Source of the DNA: Desulfurococcales archaeon
Lineage (GTDB): Archaea; Thermoproteota; Thermoprotei_A; Sulfolobales; Fervidicoccaceae
Reading direction: 5' to 3'
Assembly (NCBI GenBank): GCA_027048265.1
Contig: JALTXS010000169.1
Location: forward strand, 1 to 10,171
DNA: 10,171 nucleotides
The notes under the pieces were generated by a model, which saw only the letters and a program-made list of their open reading frames with translations, was not told the DNA's origin and ran no database searches. Within the stretch, counting starts at the first letter, position 1, and every line of letters starts with the position of its first letter. Shown one piece after another: positions 1-6,966 of the stretch. The position numbers were made by a program, and so were the translations under genes.

Positions 1-716
1 CCGTTTAGCCAGCGGGTGGAGTACTGGAGGTTGTGGCCCACGCAGAAGGCCGCAGGGTCTCCGAAGCCCTGGTACTCGGGGTGGCAGGCTATGCTCCGGG
101 GCCCAATCTGGCCCCCTAGGGTCATGTCACGGTCCCCGGGAAGCCTCCTAAGGTACACGCTCGACCCCCGGGGCTCGTCCCCGTATAGACTAGCTGGCTG
201 GGCGGGGAAGCCCCTCTCCCTGAGCCGGTCGAGGGCCTCGGGGTCCACGCCCTCGGGCGCGTCTAGGGGCACTAGTGCTGTGGCCCTCAGGCCCACCTCC
301 TCCACGGCCTCGGCGATGGCCTCGGGGTGGGGGTCCATGTAGGCTATTGCTGTGAAACCGTGCTCCACCAGGTGCTTGAGGGCGAGGAGGGCGAGGTTCT
401 TGGCGTCATCGGGGCTTATTTTTGAGGCGAGGTGCCAGGCCCAGGAGAACTCCATCGTAACCCCAATACGGTCCCTCAGGGGGTAGAGGGTCAGGTGGGT
501 CAGGGGGCTGGTGAACCCGGGGAGGACCAGCTTGCCGGGGAGGTTGTAGACCAGGGGGGCGTGCCTAAGGTCCTCGGGGGGCTCGCCCTCACCCGTCTCC
601 TGTATTCTGCCCTCAGCTATGTACACGTAGCCCTCCTCAAGCCTGTCCCACTTGAATAGCAGTGTATTGTATAGGAGGACCTCCCCGACCTCTTCCCTCG
701 GGCCATCTTCAACCAT
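1..716 (-). CDS. Amidohydrolase-like protein, C-terminus cut off by window edge
   Basis: This reading frame starts at the ATG at 716 and runs off the left edge, giving 238 complete codons without a stop. The layout resembles the cytosine deaminase/chlorohydrolase branch of the amidohydrolase superfamily: a small N-terminal beta region (residues 14-65), the strand LVLPGF (63-68) where the first metal-binding motif normally follows, then a helical stretch and the beta-strand FTAIAYMDPHPEAIAEAVEE (121-140), matching the usual position of 'GTTTFADMY...AEAVEE'. The expected HxH motif reads SPLTHL (70-75): the first His is Leu72 and only His74 remains. Either the active site is altered or this is a non-catalytic homologue; the remaining ligands lie outside the window. 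It follows the HD-domain gene by 40 bases on the same strand and is preceded by purine-rich GGAGGGAGCGAGGAG, so the two are probably cotranscribed. Family assignment is from fold-level resemblance; the substrate is unknown. Confidence 0.65.
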   Translation of the reverse strand, partial: MVEDGPREEVGEVLLYNTLLFKWDRLEEGYVYIAEGRIQETGEGEPPEDLRHAPLVYNLPGKLVLPGFTSPLTHLTLYPLRDRIGVTMEFSWAWHLASKISPDDAKNLALLALKHLVEHGFTAIAYMDPHPEAIAEAVEEVGLRATALVPLDAPEGVDPEALDRLRERGFPAQPASLYGDEPRGSSVYLRRLPGDRDMTLGGQIGPRSIACHPEYQGFGDPAAFCVGHNLQYSTRWLN

Positions 717-756
717 GGCGCTCTCCTCGCTCCCTCCTATGTCGCGGGGGCTTTTT

Positions 757-1380
757 TTACTTGCCCAGCCAGGGCCCCAGCTCTCGGGGACACTCTTGGG
801 GGGCCTCGCTACAGAAGGCCCTCAGAAAGGCAACCATGACCTCATGGCGCCGGCGGCCCATCTCCCTCCCAGCCGGGGTGCAGAGGGTCTCGTTTAGAAG
901 CAGGAGCTTCTCCGCGAAGTGGCGGAGCGTGTCTTCGAAGCCTCGGGACCTCCTCATTCCCTCTGCGAAGGCCCTCGCGACCCCCACTGCACCCATGGCA
1001 TCAAGGCGATCCGCGTCCCTAAGCACACACGCCTCCAGGGAGGAGGGGTCCCTTCCAAGGCTGTAGCTGTGGCTCGCTATGGCGTTGACGACTTCCTCAA
1101 CCCTATTCCGTGGGAAGCCCGCCTCCTCCAGGAGCCCTGGTGCGAGGCGGGCGGATATGAGGGCGTGGTGCTCCCCCAGCTTATCCTCGAGCGAGCGGCC
1201 CACGTCGTGGAGAAGCGCCGCTGCTACCACTATATCCTCATCGCACCCTGGGGTGGAGCGGCATATGTCCAGGGCGAGCCGGAGCACCCTCTCAACGTGG
1301 GGCCATCCGTGAACAGGGTCGTCGTTATAGCGGGTTCGTGCAAGCTCCCTGAGCTTCTCGAGCCACTCCTTCTCCCCCAA
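757..1380 (-). CDS. HD-domain metal-dependent phosphohydrolase
   Basis: A complete 207-residue soluble protein of the HD superfamily (YedJ-like branch), metal-dependent phosphohydrolases that mostly act on nucleotides. The motifs are in the usual order: His28 in HGWPH (24-28), the signature His58-Asp59 in LLHDVG, His104 in the ASHSYS segment, and Asp124/Asp127 in RDADRLDAMG (121-130). A conserved tail with GREMGRRRH follows (171-179). The start is a TTG at 1380; no ATG occurs before residue 129, and GGAGGGG (minus strand 1397-1391) lies ten bases upstream as a good SD sequence. It heads a probable two-gene transcript with the amidohydrolase-like gene 40 bases downstream, and is divergent from the metallo-beta-lactamase gene. 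The fold and catalysis are secure; the physiological substrate cannot be read from the sequence. Confidence 0.9.
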   Translation of the reverse strand: MGEKEWLEKLRELARTRYNDDPVHGWPHVERVLRLALDICRSTPGCDEDIVVAAALLHDVGRSLEDKLGEHHALISARLAPGLLEEAGFPRNRVEEVVNAIASHSYSLGRDPSSLEACVLRDADRLDAMGAVGVARAFAEGMRRSRGFEDTLRHFAEKLLLLNETLCTPAGREMGRRRHEVMVAFLRAFCSEAPQECPRELGPWLGK

Positions 1381-1464
1381 CCCTGCCTCTCCCCTCCGGG
1401 CTTGTGTCTGTTGGGAGGGGTTTTAATGCTTGGTGAACACACAGTATGTGGGGAGGAGTTGGGG
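1381..1464. promoter_or_regulatory. Divergent intergenic region with one shared TATA-like element
   Basis: This 84-base gap separates two outward-facing genes that both begin with TTG. Its clearest AT-rich segment is GTTTTAATG near 1420-1428, which reads as TTTTAA on plus and TTAAAA on minus. The predicted archaeal start sites, about 25 bases from its centre, fall near 1447 on plus and 1398 on minus. Each would give a leader of under 20 bases and place the SD close to the 5' end: GGGGAGGAG at 1449-1457 for the hydrolase gene and GGAGGGG at 1397-1391 for the HD gene. The symmetry suggests one element serving both directions. The start sites are inferred from spacing alone. Confidence 0.5.
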
Positions 1465-2136
1465 TTGGACACGGGTTTCGGGGAGAGGGGCTTCCTGGTA
1501 AAGAGGGCCGTTACGGGCCCTCTGGCCACCAACACCTATGTGGTCAAGCCCAGCATGGGCTCTACTTGCATGGTGGTTGACCCGGGGGACTGTGGGTACG
1601 AGGAGCTTCTTGATCGTCTGGGATGCGAGATTGTAACGTTGGTGGCGACCCACGGTCACTTCGACCACGTGCTGGGCGTGGACTGTCTTGAGGAGGGGAG
1701 AGTGGGGGCTTTCCTGATAAGTGAGGAGGACTGGCCAATGGTGGGGGCCAGCATAGAGTTCGCCCGGATGAACTGGGGCCTCGACCCCGCGCCCCTCAGG
1801 TCAAGGCCCACGGGTTGGCTGAGGGATGGGGACCGGCTCTGCGTGGGGCCCGTGTGTTTCACGGCAATGCACACGCCAGGGCACAGCCCGGGCCACATGG
1901 TTCTCCACCTCTCGCCCGAGAGGGGTCAGGGGATACTCTTCTCCGGGGACCTTCTATTCAGGGGTAGCGTGGGCCGTACCGACCTTCCGGGGGGAAGTTG
2001 GGAGGAGCTGAGGAGGAGCCTTGAGAGGCTTCTGGCCAGGGTTCGCGACGGTGACCTGGTGCTCCCGGGCCACGGCGATGCAACGACCGTGGGGGAGGAG
2101 AAGCGGTTCAACCCTTTCTTGAGGGAACTGCTCTGA
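1465..2136 (+). CDS. Metallo-beta-lactamase fold hydrolase, glyoxalase II-like
   Basis: A 223-residue cytoplasmic hydrolase of the metallo-beta-lactamase superfamily, closest in layout to the short glyoxalase II-like thioesterases (YcbL type). Numbering from TTG 1465, the dinuclear site is complete: THGHFDH (62-68), His140 in HTPGHSPGH, Asp162 in FSGDLLF and His203 in LPGHGD. The GRTDLPGG segment (170-177) and the terminal EEKRFNPFL (211-219) are also family features. The frame remains open far upstream (to 919), but that part overlaps the HD gene and is not coding. An ATG at 1426 is in frame but sits on the TATA-like element. The TTG at 1465 has GGGGAGGAG seven to nine bases upstream and gives the length usual for the family, so it is preferred. 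The substrate (a glutathione-type or other thioester) is unknown; archaea of this kind usually lack glutathione. Confidence 0.9.
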   Translation: MDTGFGERGFLVKRAVTGPLATNTYVVKPSMGSTCMVVDPGDCGYEELLDRLGCEIVTLVATHGHFDHVLGVDCLEEGRVGAFLISEEDWPMVGASIEFARMNWGLDPAPLRSRPTGWLRDGDRLCVGPVCFTAMHTPGHSPGHMVLHLSPERGQGILFSGDLLFRGSVGRTDLPGGSWEELRRSLERLLARVRDGDLVLPGHGDATTVGEEKRFNPFLRELL

Positions 2137-2137
2137 C

Positions 2138-3550
2138 CTATACTCCCTCCCCTAGCCTGTGAATGGGGGTGGACTGGGCCTTCTCAATGATGTCGTGGAG
2201 CTCCACTATCTCGTAGGCAAGTCTACCAGTGGGCGGGGTTGGATGTTCTCCAGCCTCGATTGCGTAGATTAGGAGGGTGACCCGGCCCTGTTCCAGCTCC
2301 CGCCTGAGGGGGGTGCCATTTATCTTAGACGCTGTGCTCCTCAGCAGACTAGCTACGTCCGCTGGGCCTAGTTGGGCCCACTTGGCTTCAACGACGTAGG
2401 TTCTCCCCGTGTTGGTTGCTATGAGGCCGTCTAGCTCAATGTTTTTGTGTATGAGCGCCCCCCACCAGCGTGGCTCCTCCCCCCTAGTATGGAGCTGGTT
2501 TACGGCGTGGCCGAGGGCCTCGGCCTGCCAGACCTGGGAGATGTGAGGTACTATCTCATCGGGACCGGGATGGGGGGGTGGCGTGAGGCCTTTTTCGAAG
2601 AGGTGCCAGCGTGACCACACGTATCTGAGCCAGAAGGCCGTGTAAGGGTCGCTTACCCTGTAGAGGCTCCTCCGGGTCCCGTAGAGGGGCACGCGGGCGA
2701 GGAGGCCCATGTCCTCCAGCCTCCTCGCGTAGGGCCCTATGCTGGTGACGGGGAGGCCTGTCCTCTGCGATATCTTCCCGACGCTGACGGGTCCGGGCAC
2801 GCTTGCCTCGAGTATGGCCAGGTAGCGGCTGGGCTCCCTGAGCTCCGATTCCAGGAGCCTCAGAGGCTCCTCCCGGAGCGGTGCACCTGTCTCGAGGACG
2901 AGTCTCCTCAGATTGCCCTCGATGCCCCATTTGGGGTCGACGAGGGAGAGGGTGTGGGGGGAGGAGCCGAATATGCTGTAGAGGGTGAAGGCCTCGACGG
3001 GGTCTTTGGCTTCCCTGAGGAAGGGGTAGGCTCGGGTGAAGTCCAGGGGGCCTAGCCTGAGCTGGGAGCAGGCCCTGCCATAGAGCGGCGCTCCCCCCTG
3101 TAGTGCTATCCTCTCAATGGTACCTATAGCGCTCCCCGTGAGCACGAGTAGTCCCCCGGGGGTGCATCCTCTCCCCCACCGGTCCCATGCTTCCTGTATG
3201 AGTTGGGCTATCCCGGCGTTGGCGAGCCTCTGGAACTCGTCCAGGACCACCACCTGGCCCCTGCAGGATAGCTTGACGAGGGCCTCAGCAAGGGGACGGG
3301 GGGTGTCGAGACGGGGCTTGAGCCCGGTTTCGGAGCCCAGCTGCTCCTCCAGGTCCCTGAGCGCGGGAGCGGGGTCCTCGTAGTTGGCTACAAGGTATAT
3401 GAGGGGGAGCCTCCTCAGTCGGGCCCAGGTGGTTATGAGGAAGGTTTTCCCTATCCTACGCCGACCGTAGACCAGCGCGAGGCAGGGCCTGTTCTCCCAT
3501 GCCCTGTCCAGGGCTCTCAGCTCTTCCTCCCGGTCCACGAGGACTGGCAA
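2138..3550 (-). CDS. Archaeal AAA ATPase with winged helix and C-terminal nuclease-like domain
   Basis: A 470-residue member of the archaeal ATPase family (ATPase_2 with a DUF234-type C-terminus), widely duplicated in thermophilic archaea and of unclear role. Visible parts: VDREEEL opening (5-11), Walker A GRRRIGKT (29-36), Walker B VVVLDE (100-105), sensor-1 LTGSA (137-141), a winged-helix region (about 235-300), and a C-terminal segment with Asp374 in ELDGL and Glu388-x-Lys390 in VVEAKW, which has the spacing of a PD-(D/E)xK nuclease core. The start is TTG at 3550: an in-frame TGA lies seven bases upstream, and the two nearby GTG codons (3563, 3560) are in another frame. There is no SD, which fits a short leader behind the TATA box at 3590-3597. 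The gene converges on the metallo-beta-lactamase gene with one base between stops. Such genes often sit in variable regions; a defence or mobile-element link is inference only. Confidence 0.88.
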   Translation of the reverse strand: MPVLVDREEELRALDRAWENRPCLALVYGRRRIGKTFLITTWARLRRLPLIYLVANYEDPAPALRDLEEQLGSETGLKPRLDTPRPLAEALVKLSCRGQVVVLDEFQRLANAGIAQLIQEAWDRWGRGCTPGGLLVLTGSAIGTIERIALQGGAPLYGRACSQLRLGPLDFTRAYPFLREAKDPVEAFTLYSIFGSSPHTLSLVDPKWGIEGNLRRLVLETGAPLREEPLRLLESELREPSRYLAILEASVPGPVSVGKISQRTGLPVTSIGPYARRLEDMGLLARVPLYGTRRSLYRVSDPYTAFWLRYVWSRWHLFEKGLTPPPHPGPDEIVPHISQVWQAEALGHAVNQLHTRGEEPRWWGALIHKNIELDGLIATNTGRTYVVEAKWAQLGPADVASLLRSTASKINGTPLRRELEQGRVTLLIYAIEAGEHPTPPTGRLAYEIVELHDIIEKAQSTPIHRLGEGV

Positions 3551-3564
3551 GGGGGTTCACCACT

Positions 3565-3593
3565 ATAATCCTGATTATTATAATCTAGGTTAT
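3565..3593. repeat. Tandem palindrome in the ATPase promoter (putative operator)
   Basis: Two 14-base units of form ATAATCnnGRTTAT stand side by side with one base between them: ATAATC-CT-GATTAT at 3565-3578 and ATAATC-TA-GGTTAT at 3580-3593. The first unit is a perfect inverted repeat; the second has one mismatch. The two are 15 bases apart start to start, and the inner half-sites also pair (GATTAT-T-ATAATC, 3573-3585). The array covers the predicted transcription start of the ATPase gene and touches its TATA box, a typical place for an archaeal repressor to act. The regulator is unknown; autoregulation through the ATPase's own winged helix is possible. Confidence 0.6.
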
Positions 3594-3604
3594 AAAAATA
3601 AAAG
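3590..3604 (-). promoter_or_regulatory. TATA box of the ATPase gene, also a T-rich tract after the TRAP permease gene
   Basis: On the minus strand the bases from 3604 to 3590 read CTTTTATTTTTATAA. The 3' part (TTTTTATAA) is a good archaeal TATA box; a start about 26 bases on, near 3565, would leave a leader of roughly 15 bases before TTG 3550. The same T-rich run lies about 30 bases beyond the permease stop at 3632, so it could also end transcription of the TRAP operon, as archaeal RNA polymerase stops at oligo-T. The dual role is inferred. Confidence 0.6.
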
Positions 3605-3631
3605 TAGGGTACCACACCACAGGGCCAGACC

Positions 3632-5590
3632 CTACCGCCTTATCCTCCAGAGCAGGAGGAGGGAAAGGGCAAGCGAGGCCCCCGCCAAGCCCGCGCCCAG
3701 GAGGGGCTCCCTCCACCCCAGGGCAAGAGCGGATACACCTAGGGAGCCCAGCGCCAGCCTGAGCAGAGCGTCCCCCACCCTACTGTGAGAGAGGCCACCC
3801 CAGACCGCGAGGGAAAGGCCCAGGCTCGACGCTAGGAGGTAGAACATAGCCCCCAGCTGCCCTAGCCCCGGCTCTGCGACGAGGCCGGGGTAGAGGAAGA
3901 CGCCGAACATGAGCAGGTATAGGGGGACTGTGACCCTCATCGCGTTGAGCATGGTCTTCATGAAGCCCGCCCCAGCTATCTTGCTGGCCACAGCCGCCGT
4001 GACGCTTGTGGGTGGGGAGAGCTCGGAGAAGACCCCCATGAAGAAGGCGAAAAAGTGGATAACCCAGGGGTTGACGCCCGCTTCTATGAAGTAGGGGGCC
4101 ACTATGAGGGCGGTCAGTATGTAGGTCACCACGGGGGGCAGACCGAGGCCCACGAGGTAGCCGAAAGCGAACGCTATTAGCACCAGCAGAGGAAGGTTGC
4201 CCGCCCCCACGTCGAGCATGACGAAGCCCACTTTGGTTGGGACACCTGTTATTGTGAAGAGACCCGTCATTATACCCAGGGTTGCGAGCAAGAGTGTAAT
4301 GTCACTGGTGAAGCTCGCGAAATAGTCCAATACTCCGATGACCTGGGCCCTAAGGCTCCCCACATCCACGCCCCTCACGCGGAACAATCCCAGCGTCGCG
4401 AGGGTAAGGGCGAAGACAAGGCCGCTTGCCAGGAGAGCAGCGTAGAAGCTCGCTATCTTGAAGACGCCCATGAGTACAATGAGGAACCCTATACCAGAGA
4501 AGAACACGCCCAGCTTCGCATAATCTAGCCTCGTGGGCCTCCCAATACCAGCCGGACCCGCGTCCCCAGGTAACCTAGAGGAGAGAAAGCGGCTGGCCAG
4601 CAGGTAGACGGTCAAAGCGATACCAATGTAATAGACCAGGGCCGGGGCAAACCCCCTCGCCATGACGTCGAAGTAGGAGACGCCCAGGAAGTCCGCCATT
4701 ACAAACGCACTTATCCCCATCATAGGGGGCATCAGCTGGCCCCCGATACTCGAGGCCGTCTCCACACTCGCCGCAATATGGGGCGGGAACCCCACCCTCT
4801 TCATAAGGGGAATTGTTATACTACCCGTCGTCGCGGCGTTAGCAGCGCCGCTCCCACTGACCATGGCCACCGCCATGCTCCCAACAACAGCGGCCTGGGG
4901 TATCATCCGGGGGCTTCGGGAGAACCTGTGGCTAACCACCCTTATGATGCTCTCCACCAGCCCGAAGCCCTGGGCCACGCTGACCAGCAAGACAAAGGCC
5001 CCAATTACCGTGAGGCCAATCTGCGAGAGCCTCTCGAAGACACCCGTGTCGAACTCCACGCTCATGGCGGTTATCACCCGCTCCACGCTCAGCCCCGGGT
5101 GTTTGAAGATGCCGGGGAGGAGCCACCCCTCGACCGCGTAGGCTATGAGGAAGAGGTTGAAGAAGAACAAGGCAAGGTGCCGCCTTCGCGCATACTCCAT
5201 GACGATAAGGAGAGCCAGTAAGCCCACAAGTACGTCCATTCGATTATAGCTCCCCTGCCTGACCCCTATAAGGTCCCAGAACTCCCGGTAAGTGTAGACG
5301 GCGACAACAACCGCCATTAGGGAGAAAAGGCCCGCGAGTAAATAAACAGGCCATCTTCCCAACCTGGACGCCAGCCAGGGGTAAAGGCGACCCTTACGTA
5401 GCATGTCAAGGGAGTGGAGTATGAAGGCATAGGGCACCATCACGACGGCGAGGAGCGTGGCCCCTCCAGCCCCCGTATAATAGTAGTAGAGGAGGTAGGC
5501 GAAGAAGGGCACAGAAGCCACTATGAACAGCATGTCCAGCCCCGTCCTCGGACGGTGGAGGCCCGTCTGCGCTTCCTCGTCCTCCGCCAT
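3632..5590 (-). CDS. TRAP transporter fused permease (4TM-12TM), TAXI type
   Basis: A 652-residue integral membrane protein of the fused TRAP permease family, in which the small DctQ-like four-helix part and the large DctM-like twelve-helix part are one chain. It drives solute uptake by an ion gradient, taking substrate from a TAXI receptor. Hydrophobic segments fill the chain from about residue 20 to 650. The large-subunit core is recognisable in GSGAANAATTGSITIPLMKR (246-265), followed by ETASSIGGQLMPPMMG (277-292), and again in the C-terminal half in GLGLPPVVTYI and ELSPPTSVTAAVASKIAG. The ATG at 5590 has SD GGAGGG six bases upstream (5602-5597). The gene lies 121 bases downstream of the receptor gene and has its own TATA box in the gap. 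The substrate is not readable; characterised TAXI systems take glutamate or other organic acids, which is only a guide. Confidence 0.93.
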   Translation of the reverse strand: MAEDEEAQTGLHRPRTGLDMLFIVASVPFFAYLLYYYYTGAGGATLLAVVMVPYAFILHSLDMLRKGRLYPWLASRLGRWPVYLLAGLFSLMAVVVAVYTYREFWDLIGVRQGSYNRMDVLVGLLALLIVMEYARRRHLALFFFNLFLIAYAVEGWLLPGIFKHPGLSVERVITAMSVEFDTGVFERLSQIGLTVIGAFVLLVSVAQGFGLVESIIRVVSHRFSRSPRMIPQAAVVGSMAVAMVSGSGAANAATTGSITIPLMKRVGFPPHIAASVETASSIGGQLMPPMMGISAFVMADFLGVSYFDVMARGFAPALVYYIGIALTVYLLASRFLSSRLPGDAGPAGIGRPTRLDYAKLGVFFSGIGFLIVLMGVFKIASFYAALLASGLVFALTLATLGLFRVRGVDVGSLRAQVIGVLDYFASFTSDITLLLATLGIMTGLFTITGVPTKVGFVMLDVGAGNLPLLVLIAFAFGYLVGLGLPPVVTYILTALIVAPYFIEAGVNPWVIHFFAFFMGVFSELSPPTSVTAAVASKIAGAGFMKTMLNAMRVTVPLYLLMFGVFLYPGLVAEPGLGQLGAMFYLLASSLGLSLAVWGGLSHSRVGDALLRLALGSLGVSALALGWREPLLGAGLAGASLALSLLLLWRIRR

Positions 5591-5596
5591 GCTTTA

Positions 5597-5640
5597 CCCT
5601 CCACTCACGCGCGTGGGGGCGGCTTGAAGTGGCTATAAAA
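5597..5640 (-). promoter_or_regulatory. Promoter and SD of the TRAP permease gene
   Basis: The minus strand carries CTTTTATAG, with TTTTATA at 5640-5634, a close match to the crenarchaeal TATA consensus. A start about 26 bases on, near 5611, would leave a leader of about 20 bases containing GGAGGG (5602-5597), six bases from the ATG at 5590. The permease can therefore probably be transcribed independently of the receptor gene upstream. Confidence 0.55.
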
Positions 5641-5649
5641 GGGGGATGG

Positions 5650-5671
5650 CCCCGCCGCCCTAATGGCGGGG
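5650..5671 (-). terminator. GC-rich hairpin between TAXI receptor and permease genes
   Basis: CCCCGCC (5650-5656) and GGCGGGG (5665-5671) form a perfect seven-pair stem with an eight-base loop, about 40 bases past the receptor stop. On the minus strand it is followed after about nine bases by TTTTATA. It could protect the 3' end of the receptor mRNA or reduce read-through into the permease gene, matching the usual excess of receptor over permease. The T-run is short and overlaps a TATA box, so true termination is uncertain. Confidence 0.45.
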
Positions 5672-5711
5672 GGTCGGGTGAGGCTTGCGCATTTGGCGGT
5701 GTGTGGGGGGC

Positions 5712-6821
5712 TTAGCCCCCAACTTTCCACTCGTCGCTCCACACGCCGTTCTCCTTGAGGAACTTGGCGTAGCCGGGGTGCAGGGGGATCTCCTTGCTTA
5801 CCTCGATGGCCTCTTTCTGGAAGCCTAGGAAGTCCTTCTGGACTTGGCTGAAGGCGGGGTCGAGCTCGGCCAGCTTGTCTATGTTGGCGTATATTGTCTT
5901 GAGGAGCCTGTAGACTGTGTCCTCATCCAGGTTGGTTCCCGTATGGAACCCATAGTATATCCTAACGCCGGTGAACTCCTTCACCCCAACGTCCTTACTA
6001 AAGGCCGTCACAGGCACCGTGGCTATGGGCACGCCCTTGGACCTCATCTCCTCTATCTCATCGGGGCACGGGTTGACCACCGCGAGGTCCGCCTGGACCT
6101 CCAGCTGTTTCTCCCATCCCGCGAGGCTCCTGCCGCCTCCCGTCACGTATATTCCTGTGGCGACGATGTCCCCCTTCTGGAGGGCCGTTGCTACCGCGTC
6201 CAGGTCGAGCTCCACGTGCTCGTACTTGACGCCCAGTGCGTCGAGTCCCTTTCGCAGCGCGGTCCCCACGTCCCAGGCCTTGGGGAGGGTGAAGAGCTTC
6301 TTGCCGTCGAAGTCTCTCCAGCACTTGTACTCTCCGGCCTTGTCTTTGGGCACCGCTATGCCAATGTCGATAGTGTAGACCCAGAGCGTCTGTAGTAGCA
6401 TCCTCTGGGGCTCGAAGCCCTCGAAGCGACCGTATTTGCCGTACATCTCCTTGAGGCTTATGTCAGCAGCGTAGGCGGCATCGTACTCTCCCTTGGCGAA
6501 GCCCTTCATGCCCGCAACCGCGCCCGCCGTGGCTATGGGGACTATCTCGACATCAGGCAGGACATCATTGACCACCTTCGCCAGGGTCACCATGGCCTTG
6601 TAGCCGCTGCTCGTGCTCTTAGAGGTGGCCCACCTTATCTGAACCTTGCCCCCTGCCTGTCCCTGGGCTTGGGTCTGGGTTTCCTGCTGGGCAGCCTGGG
6701 TTTCCTTGGTCTCCTGGGGTGCGGGTGTCTGCTCTTCCTGTCCTCCGCCCATCATGAGTACCGCGGCTAGGGCGATTACTACTATGAGGACTACTACTCC
6801 CGCTATTATCTTGGAGTCCAT
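5712..6821 (-). CDS. TAXI-type TRAP solute receptor, membrane-anchored
   Basis: A 369-residue extracytoplasmic binding protein of the TAXI (TRAP-associated extracytoplasmic immunogenic) family, which delivers solute to the fused TRAP permease encoded next. Residues 5-24 are one hydrophobic helix after MDSK; no lipobox cysteine follows, so it is probably an uncleaved or signal-peptidase-cleaved anchor. A Gln/Thr/Glu/Ala-rich linker (about 27-58) then tethers the globular domain, as is common in archaeal binding proteins. The domain opens with VQIRWATSKSTSSGYKAM (60-77), followed by IVPIATAGAVAGMKGFAKGEYDAAYAA, which matches the family segment with 'GS..N...l..Ge.D'. The ATG at 6821 follows GGTGGTTGG. 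The TATA box lies about 65-70 bases upstream. The ligand is unknown. The receptor comes first in transcription order, then the permease, with a hairpin and a second promoter between. Confidence 0.92.
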   Translation of the reverse strand: MDSKIIAGVVVLIVVIALAAVLMMGGGQEEQTPAPQETKETQAAQQETQTQAQGQAGGKVQIRWATSKSTSSGYKAMVTLAKVVNDVLPDVEIVPIATAGAVAGMKGFAKGEYDAAYAADISLKEMYGKYGRFEGFEPQRMLLQTLWVYTIDIGIAVPKDKAGEYKCWRDFDGKKLFTLPKAWDVGTALRKGLDALGVKYEHVELDLDAVATALQKGDIVATGIYVTGGGRSLAGWEKQLEVQADLAVVNPCPDEIEEMRSKGVPIATVPVTAFSKDVGVKEFTGVRIYYGFHTGTNLDEDTVYRLLKTIYANIDKLAELDPAFSQVQKDFLGFQKEAIEVSKEIPLHPGYAKFLKENGVWSDEWKVGG

Positions 6822-6884
6822 CCAACCACCTACGGTGGAGGTTGTCTTGGGAGTGGAGAAGTCAAGGATTTGTTAAAGGCCCGT

Positions 6885-6896
6885 GTTATAATAATG
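6885..6896 (-). promoter_or_regulatory. Probable TATA box of the TRAP receptor gene
   Basis: On the minus strand CATTATTATAAC (6896-6885) is a good archaeal TATA box. A start near 6862 would leave a leader of about 40 bases before the ATG at 6821. A second TATA-like string, GATATATTAG around 6940, lies further upstream and would give a leader of about 95 bases. The inverted repeat TGTTT-TC-AAACA abuts the upstream side of the first box. Confidence 0.5.
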
Positions 6897-6906
6897 TTTT
6901 CAAACA
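6895..6906. repeat. Short palindrome upstream of the TRAP receptor TATA box
   Basis: TGTTT-TC-AAACA is a perfect ten-base inverted repeat with a two-base centre. A similar TGTAAACA lies at 6916-6923, with the AAACA half-sites 17 bases apart. Their position beside the TATA box would suit a transcription factor acting at the TRAP operon. Short AT-rich palindromes arise easily by chance, so confidence is low. Confidence 0.3.
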
Positions 6907-6912
6907 AAAACC
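6901..6912 (-). terminator. T-rich tract downstream of the cysteine synthase gene
   Basis: On the minus strand GGTTTTTGTTTG (6912-6901) lies about 55 bases beyond the cysteine synthase stop at 6967. Oligo-T runs without a hairpin are the usual intrinsic terminator in archaea. It sits just before the TRAP receptor promoter, so it would separate the two transcripts. Confidence 0.4.
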
Positions 6913-6966
6913 TACTGTAAACAACCAAGTAACCCTAATATATCCCCCAGTACCCTCGCACGGGGG

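Noticed and set aside
16..1066. Several overlapping plus-strand frames in the first kilobase
   Set aside because: They are shadows of the amidohydrolase-like and HD-domain genes on the minus strand.
919..1464. Upstream extension of the metallo-beta-lactamase frame to give a 405-residue protein
   Set aside because: It lies opposite the HD-domain gene, has no domain character, and the conserved domain with its own SD and TTG start begins at 1465.
3551..3631. Possible small gene or RNA between the ATPase and TRAP permease genes
   Set aside because: Only promoter, operator-like repeats and a T-rich tract are visible; no credible reading frame or stable fold was seen.
5844..6395. Plus-strand open frame of 183 codons
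   Set aside because: It mirrors the TAXI receptor gene; long antisense frames are expected in GC-rich coding DNA and it shows no family features.
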